64,000 nt of DNA from Providencia sp. (GTDB lineage Bacteria; Pseudomonadota; Gammaproteobacteria; Enterobacterales; Enterobacteriaceae). Numbering within the stretch: the stretch's first letter is position 1; every line of letters begins with the position of its first letter. This document shows, in pieces, positions 46,523 to 56,933 of this stretch. The notes beneath the pieces are model-generated. The model searched no databases. It was not told where the DNA came from and was given only the letters and a program-made list of their open reading frames with translations. Both the position numbers and the translations under genes were made by a program. The stretch lies in assembly GCF_003533305.1 (NCBI RefSeq), contig NZ_DOEH01000009.1, positions 62,001 to 126,000 on the forward strand, in the 5' to 3' direction.

Positions 46523-47161
46523 ATGAAACTATATATTTATGACCATTGCCCATTTTGTGTACGCGCGAGAATGATTTTCGGTTTAAAAAAAATAGCAGTT
46601 GAGGAAATTGTTCTATTAGATAGTGATATAGATACGCCAACTCGAATGATTGGTCGTAAAATGTTACCTATTTTACAAAAAGAAGATGGTAATTATTTAC
46701 CTGAAAGTATGGATATTGTCCATTATATCGATAAGTTAAATGAACCCAGATATGCAGGGGGAGAAGTCTCTGCGGAGATTGATGCTTGGTTCAAAGCCGT
46801 ATCAAAGACAGTATCTAAGTTGGTCACACCTCGTTTTGTTGAAACTGATTTTCCTGAGGTAAGTACAGCTGAAGCAAAAAAAGCATACCTTACCCGAGTC
46901 GCTAAGTCTTATGGTGATTTAACGGTATTATATAAAGAAACTCACACCTTGTTGATTGAATTAGAACCACAAATGCAATTGCTTGATATATGGTTAGAAA
47001 ATCGTAACGATAATTTTGATCTTAATGATTTTATTATATTTCCAATATTACGAAGTTTAAGCATTGTAGATGAATTATCATTTAGTACTAATGTCAATAA
47101 TTATATGGTGCGGGTAGCTAAAGCTACAGGTGTTAATTTGCTTTTTGAACAAGCAAAATAG
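46523..47161 (+). CDS. grxB: Glutaredoxin 2
   Basis: GST-like glutaredoxin of 212 residues (E. coli 215) reducing protein and glutathione mixed disulfides. Active site C-P-F-C at 9-12 in YIYDHCPFCVRARMIFG, then the glutathione-binding LPILQKEDGNYLPESMDIVHYID-like stretch and a helical C-terminal domain. Two ATGs adjoin (46520 and 46523); the second has optimal spacing from GTGAGG and matches the family start. Confidence 0.93.
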   Translation: MKLYIYDHCPFCVRARMIFGLKKIAVEEIVLLDSDIDTPTRMIGRKMLPILQKEDGNYLPESMDIVHYIDKLNEPRYAGGEVSAEIDAWFKAVSKTVSKLVTPRFVETDFPEVSTAEAKKAYLTRVAKSYGDLTVLYKETHTLLIELEPQMQLLDIWLENRNDNFDLNDFIIFPILRSLSIVDELSFSTNVNNYMVRVAKATGVNLLFEQAK

Positions 47162-47166
47162 AATAT

Positions 47167-47205
47167 TAAACTCGCAGCTAATTTTTGGCTGCGAGTTTAA
47201 TTCTA
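47167..47205. terminator. Bidirectional terminator grxB / hslJ
   Basis: AAACTCGCAGC pairs perfectly with GCTGCGAGTTT around a nine-base loop, between convergent genes. Confidence 0.85.
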
Positions 47206-47213
47206 AATTGATA

Positions 47214-47651
47214 CTAATTGATGTAATCACGTAATATGTAGACTAGGCTGTATGGGCCTTGAGTAAGAACTAACTGATTATGTGAATATGTTACAGTAGC
47301 GCCTTTGGTTAACATTTTATTAATGAGAATATCTAATTTTGATAAATCTTCATCTACACATTCGAGCTCTGTTTTACTTATACTAGTGACTAGCAGTTTT
47401 GAGTCGGTGATACTGGCTATTCCATTAAATTCATTGCACATTGTCGCAGATGTGAACATATTCTCTCCAAATGATATTGATGGAAGAGTTTGTTTATAAC
47501 GTATCGTTTTGCCATTTACCTTAGTTAGCACAAAATTATGATGAACTAATTTTTGTACTAATGTTTGGTTATCGTTGCCTGCATTTACTTTTGGTGTCTG
47601 ACAAGCCGTCAATAGTAAGCCAAATAATGTTAGCGGAATTAAACGTTTCAT
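47214..47651 (-). CDS. hslJ: META-domain lipoprotein HslJ
   Basis: The 145-residue outer-membrane lipoprotein has lipobox LTAC (Cys17) and a META domain (HHNFVLTKVNGKTI, FTSATMCNEFNGIASI, LECVDED). In E. coli it is heat-inducible and linked to novobiocin resistance. It sits two bases after ldhA on the same strand, as in E. coli. Confidence 0.9.
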   Translation of the reverse strand: MKRLIPLTLFGLLLTACQTPKVNAGNDNQTLVQKLVHHNFVLTKVNGKTIRYKQTLPSISFGENMFTSATMCNEFNGIASITDSKLLVTSISKTELECVDEDLSKLDILINKMLTKGATVTYSHNQLVLTQGPYSLVYILRDYIN

Positions 47652-47653
47652 TA

Positions 47654-48655
47654 TTACTCAGCTTTAACAACATTTGGGCAAGTTTCACCAAGACTAATCT
47701 GGCGAATATTATTTAGAGTCGTAAGACTAATACTTGTTAATGCTTCTTCAGTTAGGAATGCTTGGTGTCCTGTGAATAAAACATTGTGGCAGGACGAAAG
47801 ACGGCGGAATATATCATCTTGTATAACATCATTTGATTTATCTTCAAAAAATAGGTCACGTTCATTTTCATAAACATCCATCCCGAGTGAACCTATTATT
47901 TGTGATTTAAGTGCATTAATTGCTGCGACTGAATCAATAAGTGCGCCACGACTTGTATTAATGATCATCACACCTTTTTTCATTTTGTGAAATGCAATTT
48001 CATCTAATAAATGATGATTTTCAGGTGTTAAAGGGCAATGAAGAGAAATAATATCTGATTGTGCATATAAAGTATTCAAATCAACGTATTCAGCCCCAAG
48101 ATCTAATACTGCTTGATTAGGGTATGGGTCATGTGCGAGTAAACGCATGCCGAAACCTTTTAAGATCCTTAAGGTTGCTTGTCCTATTTTACCTGTACCA
48201 ATAATACCAGCGGTACGGTTATGCATATTAAAGCCAGTTAAACCTTCTAGGGAGAAATTGGCATCGCGGGTACGTTGATATGCCCTGTGAATACGACGAT
48301 TGAGGCAAAGCATCATTCCGACTGCATGTTCTGCGACAGACTCAGGAGAATATGCAGGAACGCGAACAACTTGGATGCCCAATTCTTCAGCGGCAGTTAA
48401 ATCAACATTATTAAATCCCGCACAACGTAAAGCTAATATACGAATATTAAGTGCTGCCAGCTCTTCTAAAACAGCACGATTAGCTTCATCATTAACAAAA
48501 ATACAAATGGCATCAGCACCAACAGCATTTTTTGCAGTTTGTACAGTTAATGGAAAATCAAAGTATTCAATACTAAAATTAAACTCTGATTGTTGATTGA
48601 CTTGCTCCATATGCTTACGATCATACTGTTTGGTACTATAAGAAACGATTTTCAT
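47654..48655 (-). CDS. ldhA: D-lactate dehydrogenase (fermentative)
   Basis: Reduces pyruvate to D-lactate with NADH during fermentation. The 333-residue protein of the D-2-hydroxyacid dehydrogenase family has NAD-binding GIIGTGKIGQATLRILKGFG, catalytic Arg in NTSRGALIDS, a Glu in the VYENE region, and His in FTGHQAFLTEEA. An upstream start at 48715 would add 20 residues, but ATG 48655 has GGAG and matches the family start MKIVSYSTK. Confidence 0.95.
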   Translation of the reverse strand: MKIVSYSTKQYDRKHMEQVNQQSEFNFSIEYFDFPLTVQTAKNAVGADAICIFVNDEANRAVLEELAALNIRILALRCAGFNNVDLTAAEELGIQVVRVPAYSPESVAEHAVGMMLCLNRRIHRAYQRTRDANFSLEGLTGFNMHNRTAGIIGTGKIGQATLRILKGFGMRLLAHDPYPNQAVLDLGAEYVDLNTLYAQSDIISLHCPLTPENHHLLDEIAFHKMKKGVMIINTSRGALIDSVAAINALKSQIIGSLGMDVYENERDLFFEDKSNDVIQDDIFRRLSSCHNVLFTGHQAFLTEEALTSISLTTLNNIRQISLGETCPNVVKAE

Positions 48656-48896
48656 CAAAGAGACTCCACAAATTTTCAGGAACCAAAAAAATAAATAATA
48701 GGCGAAAAAGAGCACCTACAAAGAATGAGATCAGGATAAGACAATTAGTGGTGTAAAGCATCAACAAATTAACAAAACAAGCCTCTGTTTACTTTTGATT
48801 ATTACTCAGGTTTCATAAATTGCGATTTAATGTGAAAATAGAATAAGAGATATCGGCTAACAATAGTTGTGTACAGACAAAACAAGGAAGCAGTAA

Positions 48897-51485
48897 ATGA
48901 AAAGGGCACTTAAAATTCTGCTATGGGCATTTATAGGTAGCATTACGCTCTTGGTTTTACTATGGATAAATATTGCACGTTGGACTCCTATTGTAGCGGC
49001 ATATTTTTTACCACCATCAGTAAGTTTGTCATTGACTGAGCCTAGACTTAATAATAAGCAACTTTTCATTGAGCAAGTAACACTTAATTCGGGCAATTGT
49101 CATTGGGTTGAACTTAACAATGTTCGATTATCACTGTTTCCTTTGCATGCAAAAATAAACAATTTAAATGTCTCTCTAAATTGTCCTAATGAATCAAATA
49201 TTGATAATAATGAAGCTGTTACTCCCATTAATATTATTGAATTAATAGACAGTATCCCCTTGTTTTCACTCGTTATTGATAATGTAAATATTCAACCATG
49301 GTCGAATTATCAAGGAAGCCTTTGGCTATATAAAAATGAAAAATTGCCATTGAAAGTTCAATACCGTGGAGAAAACTTAACGCTTACATCGTCAATTACT
49401 GAAAATCATCAATTAATCATTAATGATTTTGCGATATTGTTACCTGATCAAAAACAAAAAATAGAATTGGCTGGCGATCTGCAACTTCCTTTAATGACAG
49501 ATCAAATGCCCGAAAATGGTGTGCTTGAAACGCAATTTAGGTTAACAGGGATTGAGAAATTTTTTCAGGCCAAACTACAATGGCAACATAACGAAGGTAT
49601 ATTGACCTTAGTTGATGTAGATAATGCTAAGGAATTACTTCATCTACCATGGTCTCTGTCAGCGGAGAGTTTAAATATTACCCAAGGGATATGGCAATGG
49701 CAGGATGCAGGAATGCCCATTCAGGGTGGGATAACATTACAAATTGACAACTGGAATAATTCATTGAGCAACATGGTTATTTCGGGGCGATTAAATATGC
49801 TAACGCAGGCCAAAAAAGGTAAAGCTAATCTTGTTTTAACGCTCCCTCCTAGCCAATTTAATTTATTAAATACCGATATCACCTTCAGTTTAAATGGGCA
49901 AGTTAAATATGATGATATGGTTTTAGATATTAATTTGCCAGCTCGACTTACCGGGCAATTAATCTCACCGGCAGTGACTTTTTTGCCGAGTTCATTATTA
50001 AGAGCTTACGGAAGAGTGTCTCCAACTCTTGTATTACAAGAGGCTCGTTTACCTTTAGCAGGAACATCTTTGGGAGCAGAAGGTATTTCTGGACGGCTTC
50101 AAGCCATATTGAAAATTAAAGAACAATACTGGGGAGCCTTTGCTATTCATCTCGATGGCAATGCAAATAAATTCACACCTGATAATGGTAAATGGTTTTG
50201 GAATTATTGGGGAAATGCAAAATTGCCTTCTCTAGATGCACAATGGGATATTAAAGGGAGAGGTAGTTGGCAGGGTACTTTATTAACGCTTAACAGTTTG
50301 ACTACAGGATTTGACCAAATTAAATACGGGCTTTTAGCGATGAGCTCACCGAGATTGATACTCACAAAGCCTTTGCAATGGCAACGTGATGAGAATAAAG
50401 CTAATTTTAATGGTTCATTACAACTTACTAGCAATAAAATGCAATTTGGTGAGTATAGCTATTTACCAAAAATAACAGTTAGTGCTGATATTAAAGGTGA
50501 GTCTCCAGCAAACTTTCAATTAAAAGGTGATTTGAGTACGAAAGAAGTCGGACCTATTATTATCTTTGGTCGTTGGGATGGTGAGCGCTTAAGAGGAGAG
50601 GCTCGTTGGCCAGAGCAATCAGTGACTGCATTTCAAACGCTTATACCTGAAGATTTAGGTATTGAATTGCGTCGAGGTAAGTTATTTTCGCAAGCTGCTT
50701 TTTCTATGACACCAAATGATGGTTTTATTGCTGGTGGGCATTGGCGAGTCGAAAATACAAGTATGTGGTTAAAAGATGGTGAACTAAATGGTTTAGATTT
50801 TGTTTTGCCGTGGAGATTAAAAAATAGTACTTGGACATTAGGTGAAAAATCGTCAGTTAAATTACGAATTAAACAACTTACTAATTTATTTGAGTTAAGC
50901 GATATAACCGCAGATTTGATGGGAACTTATCCTCCATCAGAGATTAAACCGCTAGAATTAAGCAATGTTGGTTTTAAAATGTTAGGTGGTGAGGTAAATC
51001 TCGATTTACTTCGTTGGCCACAACATGATGCTGCCATTATTAAATTACACCAAATTGAACTAAGCCAGTTATTTACCATACTAAAGGTTTCACAATTTGC
51101 AGTATCAGGAAAAGTTAATGGAGAATTACCATTTTATCTTAATAATCCTGAATGGATTGTTAAAGGTGGTTGGATGGAAAATAATGGGTCATTGACTTTA
51201 CGTCTTGATACTCAATTTGTTGAGTCAATTAAAAAAGATAATATCTCTGCGGGATCGGCAATTAGCTGGTTACAATATTTGGAGATACAACGTAGCCGAA
51301 CTGATGTAAATGTGACTAATCTAGGATTATTAACAATGAAAACAATCTTAGAGGGATTTAATTCTCAAGAAAAGAAAAAACGTGAAGTGCATTTAAATTA
51401 TCAGCAAGAAGAAAACATATTTCAATTGTGGCGTAGTTTACGTTTTGGCAGCAGTTTAGAAGAATGGCTAGAAAAAAACTTATAA
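48897..51485 (+). CDS. ydbH: AsmA-like intermembrane phospholipid transport protein YdbH
   Basis: The 862-residue protein (E. coli 879) is anchored by one N-terminal helix (about 5-24) and otherwise is long beta-rich periplasmic sequence, with the C-terminal MENNGSLTLRLDTQFVESIKKDNISAGSAISWLQYLEIQRSRTD-type region of YdbH. With TamB and YhdP it forms redundant bridges carrying phospholipid to the outer membrane, working with YnbE. First gene of ydbH-ynbE-ydbL. Confidence 0.92.
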   Translation: MKRALKILLWAFIGSITLLVLLWINIARWTPIVAAYFLPPSVSLSLTEPRLNNKQLFIEQVTLNSGNCHWVELNNVRLSLFPLHAKINNLNVSLNCPNESNIDNNEAVTPINIIELIDSIPLFSLVIDNVNIQPWSNYQGSLWLYKNEKLPLKVQYRGENLTLTSSITENHQLIINDFAILLPDQKQKIELAGDLQLPLMTDQMPENGVLETQFRLTGIEKFFQAKLQWQHNEGILTLVDVDNAKELLHLPWSLSAESLNITQGIWQWQDAGMPIQGGITLQIDNWNNSLSNMVISGRLNMLTQAKKGKANLVLTLPPSQFNLLNTDITFSLNGQVKYDDMVLDINLPARLTGQLISPAVTFLPSSLLRAYGRVSPTLVLQEARLPLAGTSLGAEGISGRLQAILKIKEQYWGAFAIHLDGNANKFTPDNGKWFWNYWGNAKLPSLDAQWDIKGRGSWQGTLLTLNSLTTGFDQIKYGLLAMSSPRLILTKPLQWQRDENKANFNGSLQLTSNKMQFGEYSYLPKITVSADIKGESPANFQLKGDLSTKEVGPIIIFGRWDGERLRGEARWPEQSVTAFQTLIPEDLGIELRRGKLFSQAAFSMTPNDGFIAGGHWRVENTSMWLKDGELNGLDFVLPWRLKNSTWTLGEKSSVKLRIKQLTNLFELSDITADLMGTYPPSEIKPLELSNVGFKMLGGEVNLDLLRWPQHDAAIIKLHQIELSQLFTILKVSQFAVSGKVNGELPFYLNNPEWIVKGGWMENNGSLTLRLDTQFVESIKKDNISAGSAISWLQYLEIQRSRTDVNVTNLGLLTMKTILEGFNSQEKKKREVHLNYQQEENIFQLWRSLRFGSSLEEWLEKNL

Positions 51486-51501
51486 AGGATGAATAGGTAA
51501 A

Positions 51502-51708
51502 GTGAAAATACTCAAAATAAGCGTAGTATTTATAATGGCAATGTTTTTGTCATCTTGTATTAGAGTTGAGGTCGCGACACCAGAAAAGCCGATCAACATT
51601 AATATGAATGTCAAAATTGAACATGAAATTCAAATTAAAGCAGATAGACAGGTTGAAGAATTACTTAAAGAAAACAGTGAGTTATTTGGCGAGGTTGACG
51701 TAAAATGA
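51502..51708 (+). CDS. ynbE: Outer-membrane lipoprotein YnbE
   Basis: The 68-residue lipoprotein with lipobox LSSC (Cys19) contains VEVATPEKPININMNVKIEHEI, the family core that pairs with the C-terminus of YdbH. Start GTG 51502, AGGT upstream. Overlaps ydbL by four bases. Confidence 0.9.
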   Translation: MKILKISVVFIMAMFLSSCIRVEVATPEKPININMNVKIEHEIQIKADRQVEELLKENSELFGEVDVK

Positions 51709-52034
51709 TCAATTTTATTAAAGCCATTACACTATGTATTTCAGTTATCTCATTTTCTGCATTTTCACTGACGGTCGATATAGCGAAAGAGCAAGGTGTT
51801 ATTGGTGAAACATTGTCAGGTTACTTAGCAGTAGTTAACGAAAGTAATAGAGATGCAGATCAATTAGTCAATAAAATTAACCGTGAACGTGAAATCAAGT
51901 ACAGTGAAATAGCATCAAAAAATAACCTTAAAACTAAAGATGTCGCTAAAATCGCGGGCCAGAAACTAGTCGACCGCGCAAGTCAGGGGGAATATGTACG
52001 AGGTATTAATGGGCAATGGTTGAAGAAAAAATAA
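51705..52034 (+). CDS. ydbL: YdbL family periplasmic protein (DUF1318)
   Basis: The 109-residue protein has a signal peptide (about 1-21, SFSAFS) and DUF1318 sequence (AKEQGVIGETLSGYLAVV; AQKL-type GQKLVDRASQGEYVRGINGQWLKK). In E. coli it prevents improper YdbH-YnbE assembly. The start overlaps the ynbE stop (ATGA). Confidence 0.92.
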   Translation: MINFIKAITLCISVISFSAFSLTVDIAKEQGVIGETLSGYLAVVNESNRDADQLVNKINREREIKYSEIASKNNLKTKDVAKIAGQKLVDRASQGEYVRGINGQWLKKK

Positions 52035-52073
52035 CAAAGGTACTTTAGGCTATATTGATTCGATTCTTCTATT

Positions 52074-52573
52074 TTAAGGTACTAGGCAATTAATATATTT
52101 TTGAGCCTGAATGTATGCTTGGTTGGCAAATATATCTTTATAGATCCCATCACGGCTAGTAAAAATATAAACATGTTTGCTTTTTAAGCCAATAGCACCT
52201 TGTTCAGTATATTTAAATGTATGGCCGGACCCGGCGATAAAATCAAAATAGTGTTTTAAGTGAAAAGAAATAGTAAAATTGTATATCGGTGCCACAATGA
52301 CAATGATGTTATTTTGCTTAATTTCTTCAATTAATTGATTTGACAGATCCAATTGTGCTTGTTGTTGCTTCGTGAGCGTGCCACTAGAGGTAAAAGCTGC
52401 TAGTATTTTGCTATCGAGTGTTGGGAGCAGATTGTTGATTACACTCCGAACAATTCATTTATCAGTTGGATTTTTTCCCTGCCATTGTTGAATAAAATAA
52501 TCTGTCATTTTATTAGTTTATAATGTGAAGTATCTGACAGGGTACCTGACTTCAATGATAATATTTTGCTCAT
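52074..52573 (-). pseudogene. azoR: Decayed azoR (FMN-dependent NADH:quinone/azo reductase)
   Basis: Remnants of AzoR can be read in pieces. ATG 52573 starts M-S-K-I-L-S-L-K-S-G. The frame shifts near 52520, then continues as MTDYFIQQW. It hits TGA at 52457-52455, and goes on as LLPTLDSKILAAF, DLSNQLIEEIKQNNIIVIVAPIYNF and YTEQGAIGL...TSRDGIYKD. There roughly 35-40 residues of the normal protein are missing before the C-terminal AYIQAQKYINCLV. At least three lesions make it non-functional. It keeps the azoR-hrpA neighbourhood of E. coli. From 52574 to 52786 lies the hrpA promoter region. Confidence 0.85.
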
Positions 52574-52786
52574 TTATTTTCTCAAAACTGATTGATATTG
52601 CGTGGTTAACGATTGGCGCGAGACGCAATTGATTGATAAATGAAAATTAGATTATAAATTTTAAGAAAATTGATGGTGTGTATATGCGATAACTAAAATC
52701 ATAACCAAAAAATGAATGATGCCGCATTATGGGTAATTAATCATCATCATAAAGTATATAAACATATAAAAAATAAGGATTTAAAG

Positions 52787-55700
52787 GTGAAATCCATTCT
52801 GACAGCATTAGAAGCTGATATTGGACAAACTTCATTGCGTGACCAGTGGTTTTTGAATAAACGACTCCGCGGTGTGACAAAAATACACGATGAAAAATCA
52901 CGTCAGGCCGTTCTTGAAGTAATAAAAACGGAGATTGAAACGGCAAAACAAAAAATTAGTATGAAACGGTTAAATCCGCCAAAAATTGTTTATCCTGAAA
53001 ATCTACCTGTAAGTCAGAAAAAGCAAGCCATCCTTGAAGCAATTAAACAGCACCAAGTTGTTATTATTGCGGGCGAGACAGGTTCAGGTAAAACGACGCA
53101 AATTCCTAAAATTTGTCTTGAATTAGGACGTGGAATTCAAGGGTTTATTGGTCACACACAACCACGACGTTTGGCAGCTCGATCGGTTGCTGCACGTTTA
53201 GCCCAAGAGCTAGAGTGTGAAATCGGAACAAATGTAGGTTATAAGGTTCGCTTTAGTGATCATGTTGGTGAGAATACTCAAGTCAAATTGATGACTGATG
53301 GTATTTTGTTGGCAGAGCTACAAAATGATAAATTACTCCTACAATACGATACTATTATTATCGATGAAGCTCATGAAAGAAGTTTGAATATTGATTTTAT
53401 ATTAGGATATTTGCGTCAATTATTACCTAAAAGACCTGATTTAAAAATTATTATTACCTCTGCAACTATTGATCCTGAACGTTTCTCTCGTCACTTTAAT
53501 AGTGCGCCTATTGTTGAGGTCTCTGGTCGTACTTATCCGGTAGAGGTTCGTTATCGTCCTATCATGGGGGATGATAACGATAGCGAGCGTGATCAAATTG
53601 ATGGAATTGTTGATGCCGTCAATGAACTTACGCTTGAAGGACCGGGTGACATTTTGATTTTTATGAGTGGTGAGCGTGAAATTCGTGATACTGCTGATGC
53701 ACTTGCTAAATTACAGCTTCGTCATACAGAGGTTTTACCATTGTTTGCGAGACTTTCAAATAGCGAGCAAAATCGGATTTTCAATCCTCATGGTGGCCGT
53801 CGAATTATTTTGGCCACAAACGTTGCTGAAACATCTTTAACAGTACCAGGTATCAAATATGTGATTGATACCGGTTATGCAAGAATAAGTCGTTATAGTT
53901 ATCGAACTAAAGTACAACGATTACCTGTAGAAGCAATATCACAAGCATCTGCAAATCAACGGAAAGGGCGTTGTGGCCGCGTATCTGATGGTATTTGTAT
54001 TCGTTTATATTCCGAAGAAGATTTTTTATCACGAACTGAATTTACAGATCCCGAAATTTTAAGAACTAATTTAGCTTCTGTTATCTTGCAAATGACCTCC
54101 ATTGGGTTAGGTGACATTGCTGGGTTTCCATTTGTTGAGGCACCAGATAAACGTAATATTCAAGATGGTGTAAAATTATTAGAAGAATTAGGGGCTGTTA
54201 AATCTCACCAAGATGTCAGTCGTGGTTATCAACTTACAGAAATAGGTCGTCAGTTAGCGCAGCTTCCAGTGGATCCTCGACTTGCTAGAATGGTGATTGA
54301 AGCAAGAAAACATGGTGCAGTGCGTGAAACTATGGTGATTGTTGCGGCGCTATCTATTCAAGATCCGCGAGAAAGGCCGCTTGATAAGCAACAGGCATCC
54401 GATGAAAAACATCGTCGTTTTCATGATAAACAGTCTGATTTTCTTGCGTTTTTAAACTTGTGGGATTATTTGAAAGATCAACAAAAAGAACTTTCAAATG
54501 CTCAATTTAGAAAAATGTGCCGCCAAGACTTTATCAATTACCTTCGTATTCGAGAATGGCAAGATTTATATACTCAACTTAGACAAGTCGTGAAAGAACA
54601 AGGCTTTGCGATTAACAGCATAGAAGCTGATTTTCGGAGTGTGCATGTTTCTTTGTTGGCGGGTTTATTGTCCCATATTGGGCAAAAAGATGCGGATAAA
54701 CCTGAGTTTACAGGTGCAAGAAATGCACGTTTTACTATCTTTCCAGGCTCCGGTTTATTTAAAAAACCACCTAAGTGGGCAATGGTGGCTGAATTGGTTG
54801 AAACATCAAAACTTTGGGGCCGTATCGCTGCATCGATCGATCCTGAATGGATTGAACCGTTAGCAGAACATTTAACTAAGCATAATTACAGTGAGCCGCA
54901 TTGGTCTAAATCTGAGGGTGCAGTAATGGCCTCTGAAAAGGTTACTTTATACGGTTTGGCTATTGTTGCGGCTCGTCAGGTTAATTTTGGTAATATTGAC
55001 CCTTTGTTATGTCGCGAATTATTTATTCGACATGCGTTAGTGGAAGGTGATTGGGCTACTCGTCATGCCTTTTTTAAGGAAAACCTAAAGCTATTATCAG
55101 AAATTGAAGATTTAGAACATAAATCAAGACGTCGAGATATCTTAGTTGATGATGAAACACTATTTGCTTTTTATGATCAACGTATACCGAATGATGTTAT
55201 TTCATCACGACATTTTGATAATTGGTGGAAATCAGCATCAAAAGAAAAGCCTGACCTGCTTAGTTTTGAAAAAAATATGCTCATTAAAGAGGATGCGGCG
55301 AATGTATCAGCACTCGATTACCCAAATTACTGGTATCAAGGTGATTTAAAATTTCGTCTGAGTTATCAATTTGAGCCGGGAACTGATGCGGATGGCGTCA
55401 CTGTTCATATTCCATTGGCGGTATTAAATCAGGTACAAAATATTGGTTTTGATTGGCAGGTTCCGGGATTACGAGAGGAGCTGATTATTGCACTGATTAA
55501 GTCACTACCAAAACCAATTAGGCGAAATTTTGTTCCAGCGCCGAACTATGCATCTGCATTTTTGGAGCGAGTGCCTGCACCTGAAGGAAGCGTGCTGGAT
55601 AAACTAGAGCGTGAATTACGTCGAATGACTGGTGTAACTGTCGATCGGGCATCATGGCAATTAGACCAACTGCCTGTACATTTGAAAATGACTTATCGTG

Positions 55701-56686
55701 TTATTGGCGATAAAAATAAAACAATCGCAGAAGGGTATGATCTTGATGCGCTAAAAAGTAGTTTGAAAGAAAAAGTGCAAGAAACTCTTTCTGAAGTTGT
55801 CGATGATGGTATTGAGCAAAGTGGTTTACATATTTGGAGTTTTGGTGAATTACCTCAACGTTATGAACAAAAACGAGGTGGATATTCAGTTAAAGCTTAT
55901 CCTGCACTAGTTGATGAAAAAAGTAGTGTTGGTATTCGTGTATTTGAAACGGAATTTGAACAGCAGCAAGCTATGTGGGCAGGTGTACGCAGATTATTAT
56001 TACTTAATATTCCATCACCAATTAAATATTTACATGAAAAACTACCAAATAAATCTAAACTTGGTCTTTACTTTAATCCTTATGGCAAAGTTCTAGAGTT
56101 AATTGATGATTGCATTGCTTGTGGTATCGACCAGTTGATTGCAAATCATGGTGGGGCCGTTTGGAATGAAGAACAATTTGAGCACTTAAAAGAGCTTGCC
56201 CGTGCAGAACTAAATGATGTTGTGGTTAATATCGCAAAGCAAGTTGAGCAAATTTTGACGACTGTATTTGCAATCAACAAACGATTAAAAGGGCGTGTCG
56301 ATTTATCTATGGCATTGGCTTTATCTGACCTAAAAGCACAAATGTCAGGGTTAGCTTTCAAAGGATTTGTAACGGCTCATGGCTGGAAACGCTTACCTGA
56401 TGTTCTGCGCTATTTAAATGGCATTGAACGTCGATTGGAAAAATTGGCTATTGACCCAAATAGAGATCGAGCTCAAATGAGCCGAGTTGAGCATGTGCAA
56501 AATATGCATCAACAATGGCTGTCAAAATTGACTCCAGTACAGAAAATGTTACCTGAAGTATTGGAGGTTCGTTGGATGATAGAAGAGTTGAGAGTAAGCT
56601 TATTCGCACAACAATTAGGCACTCCATATCCCATCTCAGACAAGCGAATTATCCAGACGATGGAAAGCATCGCACAACGATTATAA
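52787..56686 (+). CDS. hrpA: ATP-dependent RNA helicase HrpA
   Basis: DEAH-box helicase that rescues stalled or collided ribosomes in E. coli. The 1299-residue protein matches E. coli HrpA (1300). It has Walker A GETGSGKTT near residue 90, DEAH (IIIDEAHERS), SAT, and QRKGRCGRVSDG. The HA2 and OB-fold regions and a long C-terminal HrpA-specific domain end with ELRVSLFAQQLGTPYPISDKRI. The frame opens at ATG 52712 without a ribosome binding site; GTG 52787 has AAGGA eight bases upstream and fits the family length, so it is preferred. Confidence 0.93.
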   Translation: MKSILTALEADIGQTSLRDQWFLNKRLRGVTKIHDEKSRQAVLEVIKTEIETAKQKISMKRLNPPKIVYPENLPVSQKKQAILEAIKQHQVVIIAGETGSGKTTQIPKICLELGRGIQGFIGHTQPRRLAARSVAARLAQELECEIGTNVGYKVRFSDHVGENTQVKLMTDGILLAELQNDKLLLQYDTIIIDEAHERSLNIDFILGYLRQLLPKRPDLKIIITSATIDPERFSRHFNSAPIVEVSGRTYPVEVRYRPIMGDDNDSERDQIDGIVDAVNELTLEGPGDILIFMSGEREIRDTADALAKLQLRHTEVLPLFARLSNSEQNRIFNPHGGRRIILATNVAETSLTVPGIKYVIDTGYARISRYSYRTKVQRLPVEAISQASANQRKGRCGRVSDGICIRLYSEEDFLSRTEFTDPEILRTNLASVILQMTSIGLGDIAGFPFVEAPDKRNIQDGVKLLEELGAVKSHQDVSRGYQLTEIGRQLAQLPVDPRLARMVIEARKHGAVRETMVIVAALSIQDPRERPLDKQQASDEKHRRFHDKQSDFLAFLNLWDYLKDQQKELSNAQFRKMCRQDFINYLRIREWQDLYTQLRQVVKEQGFAINSIEADFRSVHVSLLAGLLSHIGQKDADKPEFTGARNARFTIFPGSGLFKKPPKWAMVAELVETSKLWGRIAASIDPEWIEPLAEHLTKHNYSEPHWSKSEGAVMASEKVTLYGLAIVAARQVNFGNIDPLLCRELFIRHALVEGDWATRHAFFKENLKLLSEIEDLEHKSRRRDILVDDETLFAFYDQRIPNDVISSRHFDNWWKSASKEKPDLLSFEKNMLIKEDAANVSALDYPNYWYQGDLKFRLSYQFEPGTDADGVTVHIPLAVLNQVQNIGFDWQVPGLREELIIALIKSLPKPIRRNFVPAPNYASAFLERVPAPEGSVLDKLERELRRMTGVTVDRASWQLDQLPVHLKMTYRVIGDKNKTIAEGYDLDALKSSLKEKVQETLSEVVDDGIEQSGLHIWSFGELPQRYEQKRGGYSVKAYPALVDEKSSVGIRVFETEFEQQQAMWAGVRRLLLLNIPSPIKYLHEKLPNKSKLGLYFNPYGKVLELIDDCIACGIDQLIANHGGAVWNEEQFEHLKELARAELNDVVVNIAKQVEQILTTVFAINKRLKGRVDLSMALALSDLKAQMSGLAFKGFVTAHGWKRLPDVLRYLNGIERRLEKLAIDPNRDRAQMSRVEHVQNMHQQWLSKLTPVQKMLPEVLEVRWMIEELRVSLFAQQLGTPYPISDKRIIQTMESIAQRL

Positions 56687-56718
56687 TTTGTTGTGTAAGT
56701 AGTGTTATTTTAAATATC

Positions 56719-56780
56719 AGGCTCCTATCTTTTATAAAGGTAGGGGCCTTTTTTATAAAGGTAGGGGCCTTTTTTATAAC
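56719..56780 (+). terminator. hrpA terminator with a 21-bp tandem duplication of its distal arm
   Basis: AGGCTCCTA (56719-56727) can pair with TAGGGGCCT (56741-56749), followed by T6. The 21-base unit covering the loop, right arm and T tract (56730-56750) is repeated directly at 56751-56771, giving two alternative right arms and T tracts. Confidence 0.8.
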
Positions 56781-56933
56781 ATTACTATAAATTAAGGTTT
56801 TTTAGTTACAACATACTATTGGTGTTCATAGAGATAAATAAGCATCTGAGTTGCTTTTTATATCAAAAAGCTAAAAATGAAAAAAGAGGTAAGTTGTTAA
56901 ATAAAGCAGATGGAGTAGGGCGGAGGAATAAGT

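Noticed and set aside
52712..52786. Extended hrpA N-terminus from ATG 52712
   Set aside because: No ribosome binding site; GTG 52787 has AAGGA at good spacing and gives the family length.
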